From the NCBI RefSeq assembly GCF_958979055.1, contig NC_084896.1, positions 806,001 to 870,000 of the forward strand: a stretch of 64,000 nucleotides of DNA. The letters are read 5' to 3'. Shown here piece after piece: positions 1 to 11,100 of this stretch (the first letter of the stretch is position 1; each line of letters starts with the position of its first letter). This stretch comes from Alnus glutinosa (Eukaryota > Streptophyta > Magnoliopsida > Fagales > Betulaceae). The notes under the pieces were generated by a model that worked only from the letters and a program-made list of their open reading frames with translations, was not told the DNA's origin and ran no database searches. A program made the translations under genes and the position numbers.

Positions 1-238
1 GGCACCTTTTTGTCTTTGAATTAAAAGCCATCTTTAAGCTAACCTAGCCTCTGTCCTTGGGACCTAGAATTATGTGCTCATGTTTTGAAATTGCATTGAC
101 TGCTCATTTTAAAAGACCTTTTAGTTTGCTTGACACATAAGTTATATTTGAAGAGATAGAGTAGTAGAAGATATGGAGCCTCTTTAATTTGTCTTCTCAT
201 TCGAGATAATATTTACATTCCTTGTAAAGCTTTTTCAG

Positions 239-2419
239 ATATGGGCATGTTTATCACAATCTTCAGCCACGTGTCACAAGGACTCTGCTTCATGCATTCT
301 TAGACCCGACCAAAGCATTGCCTCAACATTTTGGTGCTATTCAGGGACTAGCAGCCCTTGGACCCAATGTGGTAACCTCATATCTTTGCTTTTTTATGGC
401 AAAATGAGATGCTAAATGTTTTGTGGGATAAAGTTGCAGTTTTTGAAATTGGAAATATTGTATAGTTCTTTCAAATCATTCTATAACTCAAGAAGAGAGT
501 TTATAACTGACTTTTTTACTTTTGTGGTATTTTACTTTATTTGGTGTTCCCTCTTTCACACTGAACCACGTAAAGCATGTTATGCATTAAATTGCAGTTG
601 TTGCCGTCATTATTGTGCTTTGGTTTGTAAAATCCTCTGTTATGGTGGTTTTGAGAAATTTGTTATACTCTTAAACTCTGAGCAGGTTCGTCTGCTCATA
701 TTACCAAATCTTGAGCCATATTTGCAACTGTTGGCACCAGAAATGCTACTTGAGAAGCAAAAGAACGAAATGAAGAGGCTTGAAGCTTGGCGTGTTTATG
801 GGGCCTTGCTGGTGACTTCATATTTCAATATGATACTTTTTAATTTCAACTGATGGATATTTTTTTTTTATTCGACTTGGATGTGCTATGGAACTAACAA
901 AGCCATCAACTTTCTAGTTTGCGGCTGGCCAATGCATGTACGATCGGCTCAAGATGTTCCGCAGTTTGTTCTTTCCACCAACTCGTGCCATCTGGAAGAT
1001 CAATGGAAAAGTTGCAACTACCATGCTAAGTATGACTTGTCTCATCAAGATTTAGTATGCAATAGATACATAATGCATATTTGTGTGTTCTGCAGAGAAC
1101 ATCTCCATATTATGAGTTTAAAACTATTTGAATGAAGGAAGGCTAGCTTTAAGGGTATATTGCAAAGAAATTTCTAAGATTGAATTAAATGGAAAGTTGA
1201 ATGGATTCTGGTGGATTGTTCTAAACATTTTTCTTTTAATTTTTTATTAATAAGTTACTCATGCACTCCATGGGACTTGAACCCAAGACCTCACCGACCA
1301 CCCCATACTTATGGGGGTTCGAAGCAAGCACGTAAGGTGCCTGAGTCATTCAAGACCAGCTCTTAGGGTTGGTGGCAACTGGCAAGTTCAATGAAGAGAG
1401 AATTCTACTGGCCAAAGAATGAATTTTAATGGTTGGTTTTAAATATCATTGAGGGGGGGTCATATGCAAAATGGGTACCCAAACAGCCTGAATGTCATAA
1501 GGTCAAGTTTTAGGGTGTCTTTTGGAAGAAATTTTAATGGCCAGTATAAGCTTTTAGTTAATTGGATTTTTATGGCCAATTTAAGCTTTTTAGTAATTGG
1601 ATTTTTATGTTCCTTCCTGGAGATGATTAAGAGGGAAAAAAAAAATGGGGTTACCTATGTTGTTTTGAAAGGAAATGTGGAATTGTAAAAGTGTTTAAAT
1701 TTAATTCAATAAATTACATATATTCTCATGAATGGAACTTCTTAGAAGCGTCTCTGTTGTGTGCGCTTGTGTGTTGCTTGAATCTTTAGAATTGGAATAT
1801 AATTAAATAATAATCTGACATATAGATTGATTGGAAGCCTGTCTTTTTCAAATCTTCTTTGAGATGTAACCACATTAATTATTTGCATGACTTGTTTTCA
1901 GATACAAATAACATCTTTTAACTGAAAGTTTTCAACCCTAGCCAAGGGGAAAAACCTTTTATTACCCCTTGGAGTTAAGGTTTACCTGATTTTTACAATA
2001 ATGCTCTACCTCTACTTGTTCCTCTTTATCCACTCTGCTTCCTTATCAATCTAGATAAACGCAAGGCGAGCACGGACAACTTGATGCAGCAACCACCACA
2101 CAAAAAAATAGCAACAGACGGCACAATGGGTGTAATACCAACGAACTCCATTCAAACTGACAGGCAAGGGGCTGCAGGTGGGTATTCAACTGCTGTAGGG
2201 GGCTCCAATGTTGGTTTATCATCAATGTCACGGCCGTTACCAACTGAAAACATGTCTGGAAAGGAGGTTGGTGGTAGAGTGGCAAAAGCGTCCACTGTTG
2301 TCTCTCAGGCTTGGAAGGAGGACATGGATGCAGGACATTTGTTGGCATCTTCGTCTGAATTTTTTGGTGAAAGTTTGTACTCCTTTGCCCCAAAACCTGA
2401 GTTGTCCTTCTTCTTGTGA
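239..2419 (+). CDS. TAF6: TAF6, TFIID subunit 6, C-terminal part (5' end outside window)
   Basis: TAF6 is a histone-fold subunit of TFIID (and SAGA-type complexes) that acts in RNA polymerase II initiation in the nucleus. Four exons are visible: 239-371, 686-811, 918-1029 and 2055-2419 (stop TGA 2417-2419), joined by GT-AG introns in matching phase, giving the last 244 residues. The first three encode the conserved HEAT-like C-terminal domain, with plant TAF6 motifs such as GHVYHNLQPRVTRTLLHAF, FGAIQGLAALGPNVVRLL and EAWRVYGALL followed by AAGQCMYDRLKMF. The last exon is the variable tail, with a basic patch (NKRKAST) and PPHKK. The histone-fold region and upstream exons lie before base 1. 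The last intron (1030-2054) holds a SINE-like insertion. The gene looks intact; boundaries are inferred by eye. Confidence 0.9.
1225..1375 (-). repeat. SINE-like element in TAF6 intron
   Basis: On the minus strand, an A-box-like TGACTCAGGCACC (1336-1348) is followed by a B-box GGGTTCAAGTCCC (1272-1284), and the unit runs into an A/T-rich tail near 1225. This order is that of tRNA-derived SINEs. The A-to-B spacing is longer than in a tRNA and no target-site duplication was found, so the family is unassigned. Confidence 0.45.
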
Positions 2420-3067
2420 TTAATTCAATATCAACAGGAGTAATCATTCTCTAGAATGTGTAAATTATCTGTTAAATTCTTGTTTTGACATGAGGGTATA
2501 GATACTGAGCAAATATGTAAAATCTGTTGATAAATGTCGATTAGTCTAAAATTGGAAGTTGAACGCCAACTTTGTAGGAACCTCTCTTCTAATGATAATT
2601 TGTTTACAATAGTGTGATTCTTTATAGCCGTCTTCAAGCTTGTTTCGAGGTATACGCAACTCGCCTCCCCATTGACCCCGTAATGATTTCTCAAGCCCAA
2701 TTTTATCAAAATTATCCCTAAAATGAATATTTAGTGCATGGTGGGCAACCTTTTGAACATTTGTTCTGATTGAACGGGCAAGTGTTGCCTGCCATACATC
2801 TTGACTTATCCGGTTCAACTACTCTTGTAACAATGGGTGATGGCCATTCCTATGCATGTCAATGGCATGAGGCGAGCTGAGATTGGAGGGCGATTTGACA
2901 GTTTGTGACCATTTTGACAGTTCAATGGTGCAATTAGTAATATGCTTTCTGTTTGCTTGTATATACTCTTCAGCAGACTTGCTGTTCAACATGTGAATGT
3001 TATACAACATAAAATATTTTGGGGATATAACAGATTGTATAAACATAACATGTACTAAAAAAATTAG

Positions 3068-3330
3068 TTTTTTTTTTTAGAAGTAATTCAATCTCATTAG
3101 AAAAGCGGAGGAACGCATCCCTAGTACATAGAAAGTATACAAGAGAACCCTCTAATCAGGAGAAAAAATGAACAAAAGTTCAAAAAATCATAATAAGAGT
3201 ACTCCAATAATGTTATCTACATAAAAATTGAGCAACCCCTAAAACAAAATGACATTCTCATACATTTAGCTTCGAGATCATTACAGAGCCAAATAGCACG
3301 AGTTAAAGAAAAAAGAAAAAAGAAAAAAAA
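3068..3330 (-). repeat. L1-type LINE 3' end, degenerate
   Basis: Read on the minus strand, the segment contains CTCTTGTATACTTTCTATGTAC, shortened here to its key parts TTGTATACTT and ATGTAC, followed by GCG, CTTTTCTAATGAGATT and a terminal A-run (T-run at 3069-3080 on the plus strand). This is the usual layout of plant L1 3' ends and resembles the piece at 36.8 kb. Only the tail is recognisable. Confidence 0.5.
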
Positions 3331-4234
3331 GAAGGCATTAGAAGAAAAATGTCATGGGTATATTAGTTAAATGGGCCTTTTGACCTTAATAGTTTAATGG
3401 GCTTTGAATGTAATAGGAACATTAGGCTAATGGGTTTATGGCCTTAATAGCTTAATGGGTTATGAGTAGGTTAGTAGTCTATATAAACAAGAGTTGTAAT
3501 AGGTATTAGGTATGAAAATTGTAATCCAGGCCCCTTTAGCAACTCCCTCCTCGATCTCCCCCTTTCCTTATATTCATTTTTTTCAAAAAAGCATCGACTT
3601 CAAAACATTCTTAATTTTTGTACTTTTTATATCACATCAATAATTTTATATTATTATTTAAATAAAAAAATTCACTACAATACAAATTTTTTCCACTTTT
3701 CTATATAAATTATTTTCACTTTATATCACATCAATTATTTTTTACTACCACTCAAAAAGAATTCCCTCCATACTCGAGAGGAAGGAGGTTGCCAAACATG
3801 CCCCAGTCTTTAGACTAAATGGAAGGAGAACTCCTTGAAATGCTCATAAAGGTAGGCACCCTTGAAGTTGCCATATTTGTAATTTTCCATTGATTCAGTG
3901 TTTATTCCATTTCCAGATTCATCATCTATCTTTTTTTCCGTTACTTTCCTCAATTCATCATCAATTCAATCCCATTCCAATTTCATTTTACAATTCTGAA
4001 AGATAAACCCTAAATTCCTAAACAGATAATAAATCTGTTACACTTTTGTTGTGCCTTTCTTTGAAATTTTTGCTTAATAGTCTGTTTGGTTGATGGAGAT
4101 ATGTATTGTAGTGTTAGTTTATTGATTTTTCTTTCGTTTTCTTTGAATTTTCTCAGCAATCGAACAGAGTTTGCTTCTGTTCTGTTTCCCTTCAGGTGAA
4201 CTTGCGATTTGACTGTTGGTTTCTGAAATTCAGT

Positions 4235-4515
4235 CACAACAAGCAACAAAAAATGTACATTGTGGTTTACATTTAACAAATTGGTGTCGTTTGTGTGCCT
4301 CTTAAGCGTCACTAATTTGCGTTGTTTGTGCAAGCGTCGCCAATTACAAACAACGCCAATTAGTGACGCTTGTTCAAGCGTCGCGAAAACGTTAGCGTAA
4401 TTTCAACCTTAAGCGATGCCAATTCGCGTCGCTTTTATCAAAAGCGCCGCTAATTAATTTTCTCGACCACAATATAGCGGCAGAACACAAGCATCGCTAA
4501 TTAATTAGCGACGTT
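4235..4515. repeat. GACGC-motif-rich segment with a 26-bp inverted repeat (CACTA-like subterminal region?)
   Basis: Many copies of AGCGTCGC, GCGACG and AAGCGTCAC in both orientations are packed into 280 bp. Arms 4304-4329 and 4346-4371 are inverted repeats matching at 25 of 26 positions around a 16-nt loop. CACTA (En/Spm) elements carry such arrays beside their ends, and CACAACAAGCAACAAAAAATG at 4235 loosely resembles a CACTACAAGAAAA terminus; the second end is not visible. The assignment is inference. Confidence 0.4.
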
Positions 4516-4539
4516 TCATTCGAATAATAGATTGTGTCC

Positions 4540-4727
4540 CTAACCCTAACCCTAGCCCTACCTCCCTCCCTAGTCCCACACATGCACACACAAGGAATAT
4601 TGTCTATATATAAGTAGAGAGAGAGCCACAATGCAGTAAATCATCCTTCACTTAGACACATAATTTATCATCTTAGAGTTTGTTTCCCTATTACATCGTC
4701 TCCAATCGTCTTCATTGTTAACAAAAA
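4540..4727 (+). promoter_or_regulatory. Core promoter and 5'UTR of the GRP remnant, with telomere-like repeats
   Basis: CCCTAACCCTAACCCTAG near 4540 (telo-box-like) is followed by a TATA box, TATATATAAG, at about 4603-4612, and then a roughly 110-bp A/C-rich leader ending directly before the signal-peptide reading frame at 4728. Spacing and composition fit a normal plant promoter that has outlived its coding region. Confidence 0.55.
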
Positions 4728-4836
4728 TTGGGTTACTCCAAGACTTTTCTTCTCCTCGGCCTTATCTTTGCTGTTGTTCTCCTCATCTCCTCCGATGTCT
4801 CGGCTCGTGAGCTTGCTGATGCCGCTAAAATCAGTG
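4728..4836 (+). pseudogene. Glycine-rich-protein (GRP) family first exon, start codon lost, second exon missing
   Basis: The frame encodes GYSKTFLLLGLIFAVVLLIS followed by SDVSARELADAAKI. This is the secretory signal peptide and first residues typical of small plant glycine-rich cell-wall proteins of the GRP3/nodulin-like type. The expected ATG is TTG here (4728-4730) and an in-frame TAA lies nine bases upstream (4719-4721), so no ATG start exists. A donor-like GTGAGT follows AAAATCA near 4836, where family members have their intron. No Gly-rich second exon was found in the next 3 kb. What is seen is a promoter, leader and exon 1; that it is a dead gene is inference. Non-AUG initiation or a sequencing error at one base remains possible. 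Confidence 0.7.
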
Positions 4837-5303
4837 AGTTTCTTACTTTCTTGAGTTACTATCTTCTGCATTTTGGTGGTGATCAAGTGCCCTCGTATTC
4901 TAGACAACGTGTAAATTCCTCATATAAATTGATAATATTAATATGTATTCCTCGGACAAACAAAACAAAGTACTTCGAAGTACACAACGTGCGAGATGCC
5001 TTAGCTTGCATCTCTACATTTGTTTTACAAAATTAGGGAACATCATTTTCATGTGTTTCACAGGATTTATTTTAAGTACTTTATGTTTTTTGAAATGCAC
5101 AACTTAATTTCCAATATAATTATAGTTTACCTTAGCCATGTGCATATGATATATTTAACTTCTTTGATCAACTGATCATTTATGTCCAAACTGGTGCTAG
5201 CTGTATGTACGTGGAGGAGGCCAATTACTTCCATGCCCATGCCTATATATGGTCACCATAGCTGGCCTCCTCCCCAACGTTATAGAAGAAGATCGATGTC
5301 TAC

Positions 5304-5416
5304 TGTCTCTAAAGGATAGTTCAATCGGTTAGAGACCACGCCTCATAAAGCGGAGGTCACTAGTTCGAATCCCCCCTCCCCCTCTTGTGTGGACATGTAA
5401 AAAAAAAAAAAAAAAA
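5304..5416 (+). mobile_element. tRNA-derived SINE with 15-bp target-site duplication
   Basis: A box-like TTCAATCGGTTAGAG, then B box GGTCACTAGTTCGAATCC, a pyrimidine-rich stretch, TGTGTGGACATGT and a 17-nt A tail. AAGATCGATGTCTAC occurs immediately before (5289-5303) and after (5415-5429) the element, a perfect duplication overlapping the tail. Two further copies lie at 22.4 and 26.5 kb. The perfect duplication and pure A tail make this the youngest copy. Confidence 0.85.
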
Positions 5417-5461
5417 GATCGATGTCTACCTATCGATGAAAGCTAATATATATATATATAT

Positions 5462-5495
5462 ACTAGTTGGAATGGCACTTGCAATGCACGTGCTT
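5462..5495 (-). mobile_element. Helitron 3' terminus
   Basis: On the minus strand a hairpin (GCACGTGCATTGCAAGTGC, seven of eight pairs, loop ATT) is followed after about 8 nt by CTAG and then host T. This is the hairpin plus CTRR ending of Helitrons inserted between A and T. The 5' TC end was not found, so the element's length is unknown. A similar hairpin without a clear CTRR is at 29.11-29.14 kb. Confidence 0.55.
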
Positions 5496-5499
5496 GGTT

Positions 5500-6071
5500 C
5501 CAGATATTATGTATCACTATAATATATTATATATATATACAGTGACTTTATTTGATGGGGCGGAATTATGAATTTGTAAACAAGTCAAAGCTCCTATTCA
5601 ATCACTACTCAAAACTAAGTCTTGACCTAAGAATTTAAACTCATCTTCAACACGTACACCCCCCTCAAATATTTTGATTTCTTTGGATCTTTAATGTATT
5701 CACAACAACGTACTATTGAAGTTTGAGTCGAACTCGATCTGCTGTCCTTAATTGTACTTTATCTTCAACACGTACACACTCCCCTCAATTAAGTTCAATG
5801 GCAACGAAGGAACGTTGAGTTTGGAGCTAGCATATATATATATATAACGTAGCAATATTTATTAATCAGCGAGCTCTAAAAAAATCTTTGCTTAGATCGA
5901 AGTTGGTGAAAATTGCCCTATATTTAATTTAGCCATTCCTTTTTTATATCTATTCTTTATTATGTTCAAATTTATTCATCCAAAAAAAATTAAATAAATA
6001 AAATAAAAATTGCTTATATATATTAGAAGTATATACGTTGGTGAAAATTGCACTATTAGTTGTATGAATAC

Positions 6072-6108
<37 letters not shown>

Positions 6109-8174
6109 ATTTAGTAATTCCTTCTTTGTGTCTATATTTATAAGTATGTTAAAATATTAATTTAAATAATCAAATTTATTATTTTTTTTATCTGCTTAAA
6201 TCTTTTAGACAATATTTGATTATTTAACGCGGTATATATATATATACTTAAATGTATTGGAAGAAAGCTTTCAATACAGAGAAGATCTTGTCGAAAAAGA
6301 GAAGATCATCAAATTCAATAAAGAGATTCGCATTCAAAGGAAAAAAGAAAGAAATAAAGCAATGAGATCGATCTCTTTCTCTTTCCGTTCTTTTTTTTTC
6401 TTCTTTTTTTCATTTCCTTACTTTTCAGGTCCACTTTATTATAGTTAATGAATTATAAACCTTATTACAGCAGAAAGTTTAACCTTTGCCATTGTACTTT
6501 CTTCACGTGTCTTCCACTTTATTAATTAGATACAAGTCATAGTATAAGACTAACTGGAAAAATAAAATAAAAAACTACTTCTAATGTGATAACATTCTAT
6601 CTCTAAGTTACTAAATTATATATAATCCTAAAATTCCTCCTACTAGACCCGTAACACGTCACTACCCGTCCGTCTGATCAAAAGCTTGTATTAACAATAT
6701 ATACGATCTAATGTTAAAGTTCAAGCTTATATGAAGATATAAATTTAATTATTTAATCAATACTTTAACATTTTCCCTCACGTGTGGATTCAAACTCATT
6801 TTTAATAGATAACGCCCAACACGTAAAATATTTAATTGAAATGAGAGGTAAATGAAGGAGACGTGGTTCGAACTCAGGTTCTCTGCTCTAATACCATGTT
6901 AAATAATCATTTATCTCAAAAGTTTAAGCTGATAGAAAGAGATTAATTTAATAATTTAATCAATACTTTAACAGTTGACATATCCTATACTCTAGCTATA
7001 ACATAGCATCACTTTTTTAATGACCACCTCTTTTGCTTGATGGATCAGAGCGAACCAACATGTTGCATTGCTTAAAAGTCACGTATTAAGTTGACATTAT
7101 GTTAATACGTGATTTTTAGTGTCACGTCAAAAAGTATACACTTGAGAGTGTGAAAGCGAAAGTGTGTATAACATTTCTCACTTGTCTTATTATAAGGAAT
7201 ACCCACAAGATTTTATGAAACGGCTAGATTGAAAACCAAAACAATGAGGTTTTTTATTCGATCCGTCTCCGTCTCCGTCTCATATGTACCAATGAAAGAA
7301 AAGATATAATTGTACTAACTAAAAAATAGAACCCAAAAACTAGAGGCCTGAAGTGTCTGGTGAGTTTCTTCTCTTCTAGATCTCCTACTTCATATATAAT
7401 TTTTGTTTGGTGAGTTACATTCTTTCTCAATAGGCCACATCAATAGCTAAACAATTGAATTTGTATGGTACTATTGATGCTACAACTTTTACTACAAAAT
7501 TAGACTGTCACGGGAATTTACAAAGAGATCGTAGTAAAGACCTCGAGCATTTTTAGGCGGCACACACCACTAGAGCAAGACTTGAACAAATTCTGAGCAA
7601 ATTCTTCAGATTGGCTGTCCAAAAAGCGCTAAGGGCCTGTAGTTTTAGCTTTAGCTTCTTCTTTTTGTGCTCTTTTATTTTCATGTATCTACCAACCCAA
7701 AAAAAAAAAAAAAAAAAAAAAAAAAACTTCCACCTCGATTCTCGAAGCCCAAATTTCGTAAGGCTTGAAAAACTAGGCATTACAAGCCAAAGAGCAAAAT
7801 TCACAAGACGGACCGTGGAAAAAATGAAGTGTGAAGTGTTATAATTTATAAACGATGAAATTAACTTATTTTCTAAAATTTTCATGTACTGTGAACATTT
7901 AAACTATATTGAAATAAGATGTTTGAAAGTTTCAATCAAACAATTGTTGCTGAGGCTTTTTAACCAAAAGGTTAAAAAAAAAAAAAAAAAAAACAGTGAG
8001 GAAAGGGGTAACTCATCCCATAATTAGATTAGATGAACATCCTACACCAATTTTTCCGCCGGAGATTAAAAGAAATTGTGAATATCTTTAATGTAGAAAG
8101 ATAAAACAAAGAGGAATTTCTTTTTCTTTCTTTCTTTCTTTTTTTTTTTTTTTTTTTGTTAGGCCAAGCTAGCA
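5500..8174. other. Intergenic, AT-rich, repeats
   Basis: No gene supported. It contains (TA)n runs (for example 6075-6105), a TRIM element (6712-6973), a 28-nt A run near 7700 and several other homopolymers. Reading frames here are short and cross low-complexity sequence. The part closest to 8175 is presumably TOP1 3'UTR. Confidence 0.6.
6712..6973 (-). mobile_element. TRIM (miniature LTR retroelement), two LTRs
   Basis: Two direct repeats beginning TGTTAA and ending TTAACA lie at 6712-6770 (59 bp) and 6897-6973 (77 bp). On the minus strand the 6897-6973 copy is the 5' LTR. It is followed at once by TGGTATTAGAGCA (6884-6896), the methionine-initiator-tRNA primer-binding-site sequence. A purine tract, GTGAGGGAAAA, precedes the other LTR. 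The 126-bp interior has no coding capacity, as expected for TRIMs. The unequal LTRs and lack of a clear target duplication suggest an old copy. Confidence 0.75.
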
Positions 8175-11100
8175 TCAGAATCTGAAATCAGGATCCACAT
8201 CCATTGCCCAACAGAACTTCGCCAGAAGAGACTTGTTGAATATCTGTTGAAGTTCAGGAAAAAAAAAAAAAGAAGAAAAAGCAATTAAGTCATAAGAAAC
8301 AATTACACCTGTAGGTGTAACAAAATGAATGCAATTGCTTCAAAATCATACTCTCTTTTTTTTTTTTTTTTTTTAAGTATTGCTTCGGCTGTGGTGTGTG
8401 TTAGTACACATTAACACCAAGCCTACGACACCTGTTCTACCTTTGTAGCCCTGGCTGGAGAACGTAACTTTCAGTTTTTTAAGTATTGCTTCCAGTGAAA
8501 CTGAAGCATGCATGCATGCTTGTCAGTAAGATATTTCATCTAAAATGGAAGAAGTTATGTTCACCTTCTCAATGGGAACTTCATGCCGTTTGCACCATGC
8601 AACTGTGATCCGAGGATCAAGGTAGTTGATCTTGGACGTGCCTAATGCCACAGTTTTCAGATCTTCTTTGGTCTGCATATCCCGTTCCATCTTCTCGATC
8701 TTTACATTGGTTTGAGCGATCTTTTTCTCTATACTGTGCAACATAGTTCCAAAAACGGATCAAGTGAAACAGCATATTCAAACAGGACAAATAATTGGCT
8801 TAAAAAAAAGCAAACAGGTGATATTACGCTTCCGGAGCCAAGTTTCTTCGTTTTCCATCAGCACTCTTTAATGGGGGCTTCCCTTTCTTTGCTCTGTCCA
8901 AATCTGTCTTCAACTCTTTCAGCAAGCCCTACCAAAAAAAGAAAAAGAAAAGATCAGCTACACGACTTAACAAACACCACAAGGCCCATGCAAATGCATG
9001 CACACACGTACATATTTTGCATCCCTGATAGAGATCGAAACAATAAGGAGTATTTTATACTGCCTTATCTAGCAAAATTCATCTTCCAAAACTGTTCAAT
9101 CGGATAAAATTAAGTAGTGAAGCCCTCTGACACACCAACATTGATTAATCTATTGATAACTTTGTTCATTGGACCTTCGATATGATGGCCAATATTCATA
9201 TTTTATTCCTTTAAACACATACAAACAGCATCACTGATAAGTCCATCAAGCAAGAACGTCACTCCCAAAGCCCAAAGTAGACCATCACTCTATACTTCAT
9301 CTATGACCACCTATGCCTTTCAATAACATAAAGGTCATTACCTGAAGCTCACTAATCTTCTCAGTTAACCTTGACATTTGTTGACTGTGAGATTTTGAAA
9401 CAGTGCGTTGATGATTACAAATGATCGCGACCTGCAACCAGAAAAGCCAGATTGTAGATGCCACAAGTAACTCAAAAGAAACAAAACATTAAATAAGGCA
9501 AAACATTTCACGAGGAACAGTCTTTACCTCCTTGTTTGCGTGCTGATAAACTACAATTTTCTCTGCAATATCTCCATCTTTGGTTCCCCTATTCAACTGT
9601 CATAACAAAATGAACCAATTTAGAGAGAGGGGGGGTTGGTCTTAACAGGAAGTTAAGACAAAAAAATCCCCTTGAACCAAAAATAAAACATTATAAGAAA
9701 ATCAAACAAAGGACCAGTTAATTAAACGTTCATACAAGCAAAGGAATCATCTCATTTAATGCTGTTAATGCTAAACAATAAAGTTGAGGGTCCTCGTGCC
9801 TTGCATCAGTGCCTTGGCAAGCACCCTGCTTGCCTTCATATCAATGGCAAAAATACAAAGACACTGAGGTCCATATGGTATCTTACCATCTCATCCAACG
9901 TGATGGACGCATTATACGTTCGGAAAACTTTCGCAGTAAGGCCAGGCATGAGTTCCTTCAGATGAGCATTCAATTTACTGGTGTCCAGCTGATCAAAAAG
10001 ATCATCAGAGCCAGATTTTCCTGGAGCAAACAGAGAATACATACTCATTGGCTCCACTCACAAACTACATATATGTGTAGAAAACCAAAAACCTAAAATG
10101 ATGGGCCGAATTACTCACCATTTTGGAACTGCATAATTGCCTTGTAAACAGGAAGCTCAACTTCAACTGTATTTTCATATCTAATTGAATCTTTACCAAG
10201 GAAGTTAAACTGAATTTATCAAAAACAAAGTTCACTGGTTATCATTGGTAATAAATCTTAAGTTAGGAACAATGTGTGATAGTTTAAAAAGTTATAAAAC
10301 TAGTTCCACGATACCTCCAACATGTTTGGGGTTACTGGTTTTACATTCTCTACTTTCAACGTGCAGCAACCAACAGTATCAGCCTCATCATCATCCTGCA
10401 GGAAAGCAACCAATAATATGATTATGAAGAAAACAATGATTTTTTGCTCGATAACAAATGCAAACAAGCAATTGAACAGCTGATTGCTACTCGGAATTTT
10501 AAGCTGCATAAAGCAAATAAAAAAGTAAAATGCATGCAAGACAGTCACCTTTGCAAGCCTGTTTAGAAACAAAAATAAAAAGGCAATTACTAGCGTAAAG
10601 GGAAACTAAAAGATGGTCCTGCCAATGCTTCCAATCCAAAGAGAAACCCAATTAAGTCATCAAAATGCCAGTCATCTTCTAAGCTAAAGATCTTTCATTG
10701 CTTTTTGCAGTGCCAAATATACGGCCTAGCATGGGATAAAAGAACTCAACTGAGCTTAAAAGCCTTATCCATAAACTTATGGCAGCTACACAGTTTCTTC
10801 TGTTTTGGTAACTCTGCTCTACACAGTGCTTATTGACAAACAGACAAATACCTATACCCATATCTGTGTGCGTGCACATGAGGAAGGCTGGATGTTTACA
10901 GAATATTAAATAGGCACAGCTGAAGTACATCTATACAAAATATACCTTCTCATTGCCAGCCCTCAGAGCTAGCTTATCAATAAGATAGGTAGCAACTGCA
11001 ATTTGCCGCTTCGTTACATCTTTACTTGTAAAATTCTTTGTGTATGCAGCCCTGATGTTTTCTATGTAGTCCTGCGCTCAAAATAGCAGAGCTTTAGTAA

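Larger units (their letters stand above)
2420..4539. other. Intergenic, TAF6 3' flank, LINE tail and hairpin-rich segment
   Basis: No protein gene is supported. The first few hundred bases are probably TAF6 3'UTR and flank. At about 3070-3330 lies a degenerate L1-type 3' end in reverse orientation. From 3350 to 3560 there are short repeats of ATGGG and TTAATGGG and a stretch resembling the end of an LTR, too weak to call. From 4230 to 4515 there is a dense set of AGCGTCGC/GCGACGC motifs, described separately. Confidence 0.5.

Noticed and set aside
5304-5416. A possible tRNA gene (A and B boxes present)
   Set aside because: No cloverleaf acceptor stem can be formed, the body continues into a conserved non-tRNA part and an A tail, and it is flanked by a target duplication; it is a SINE.
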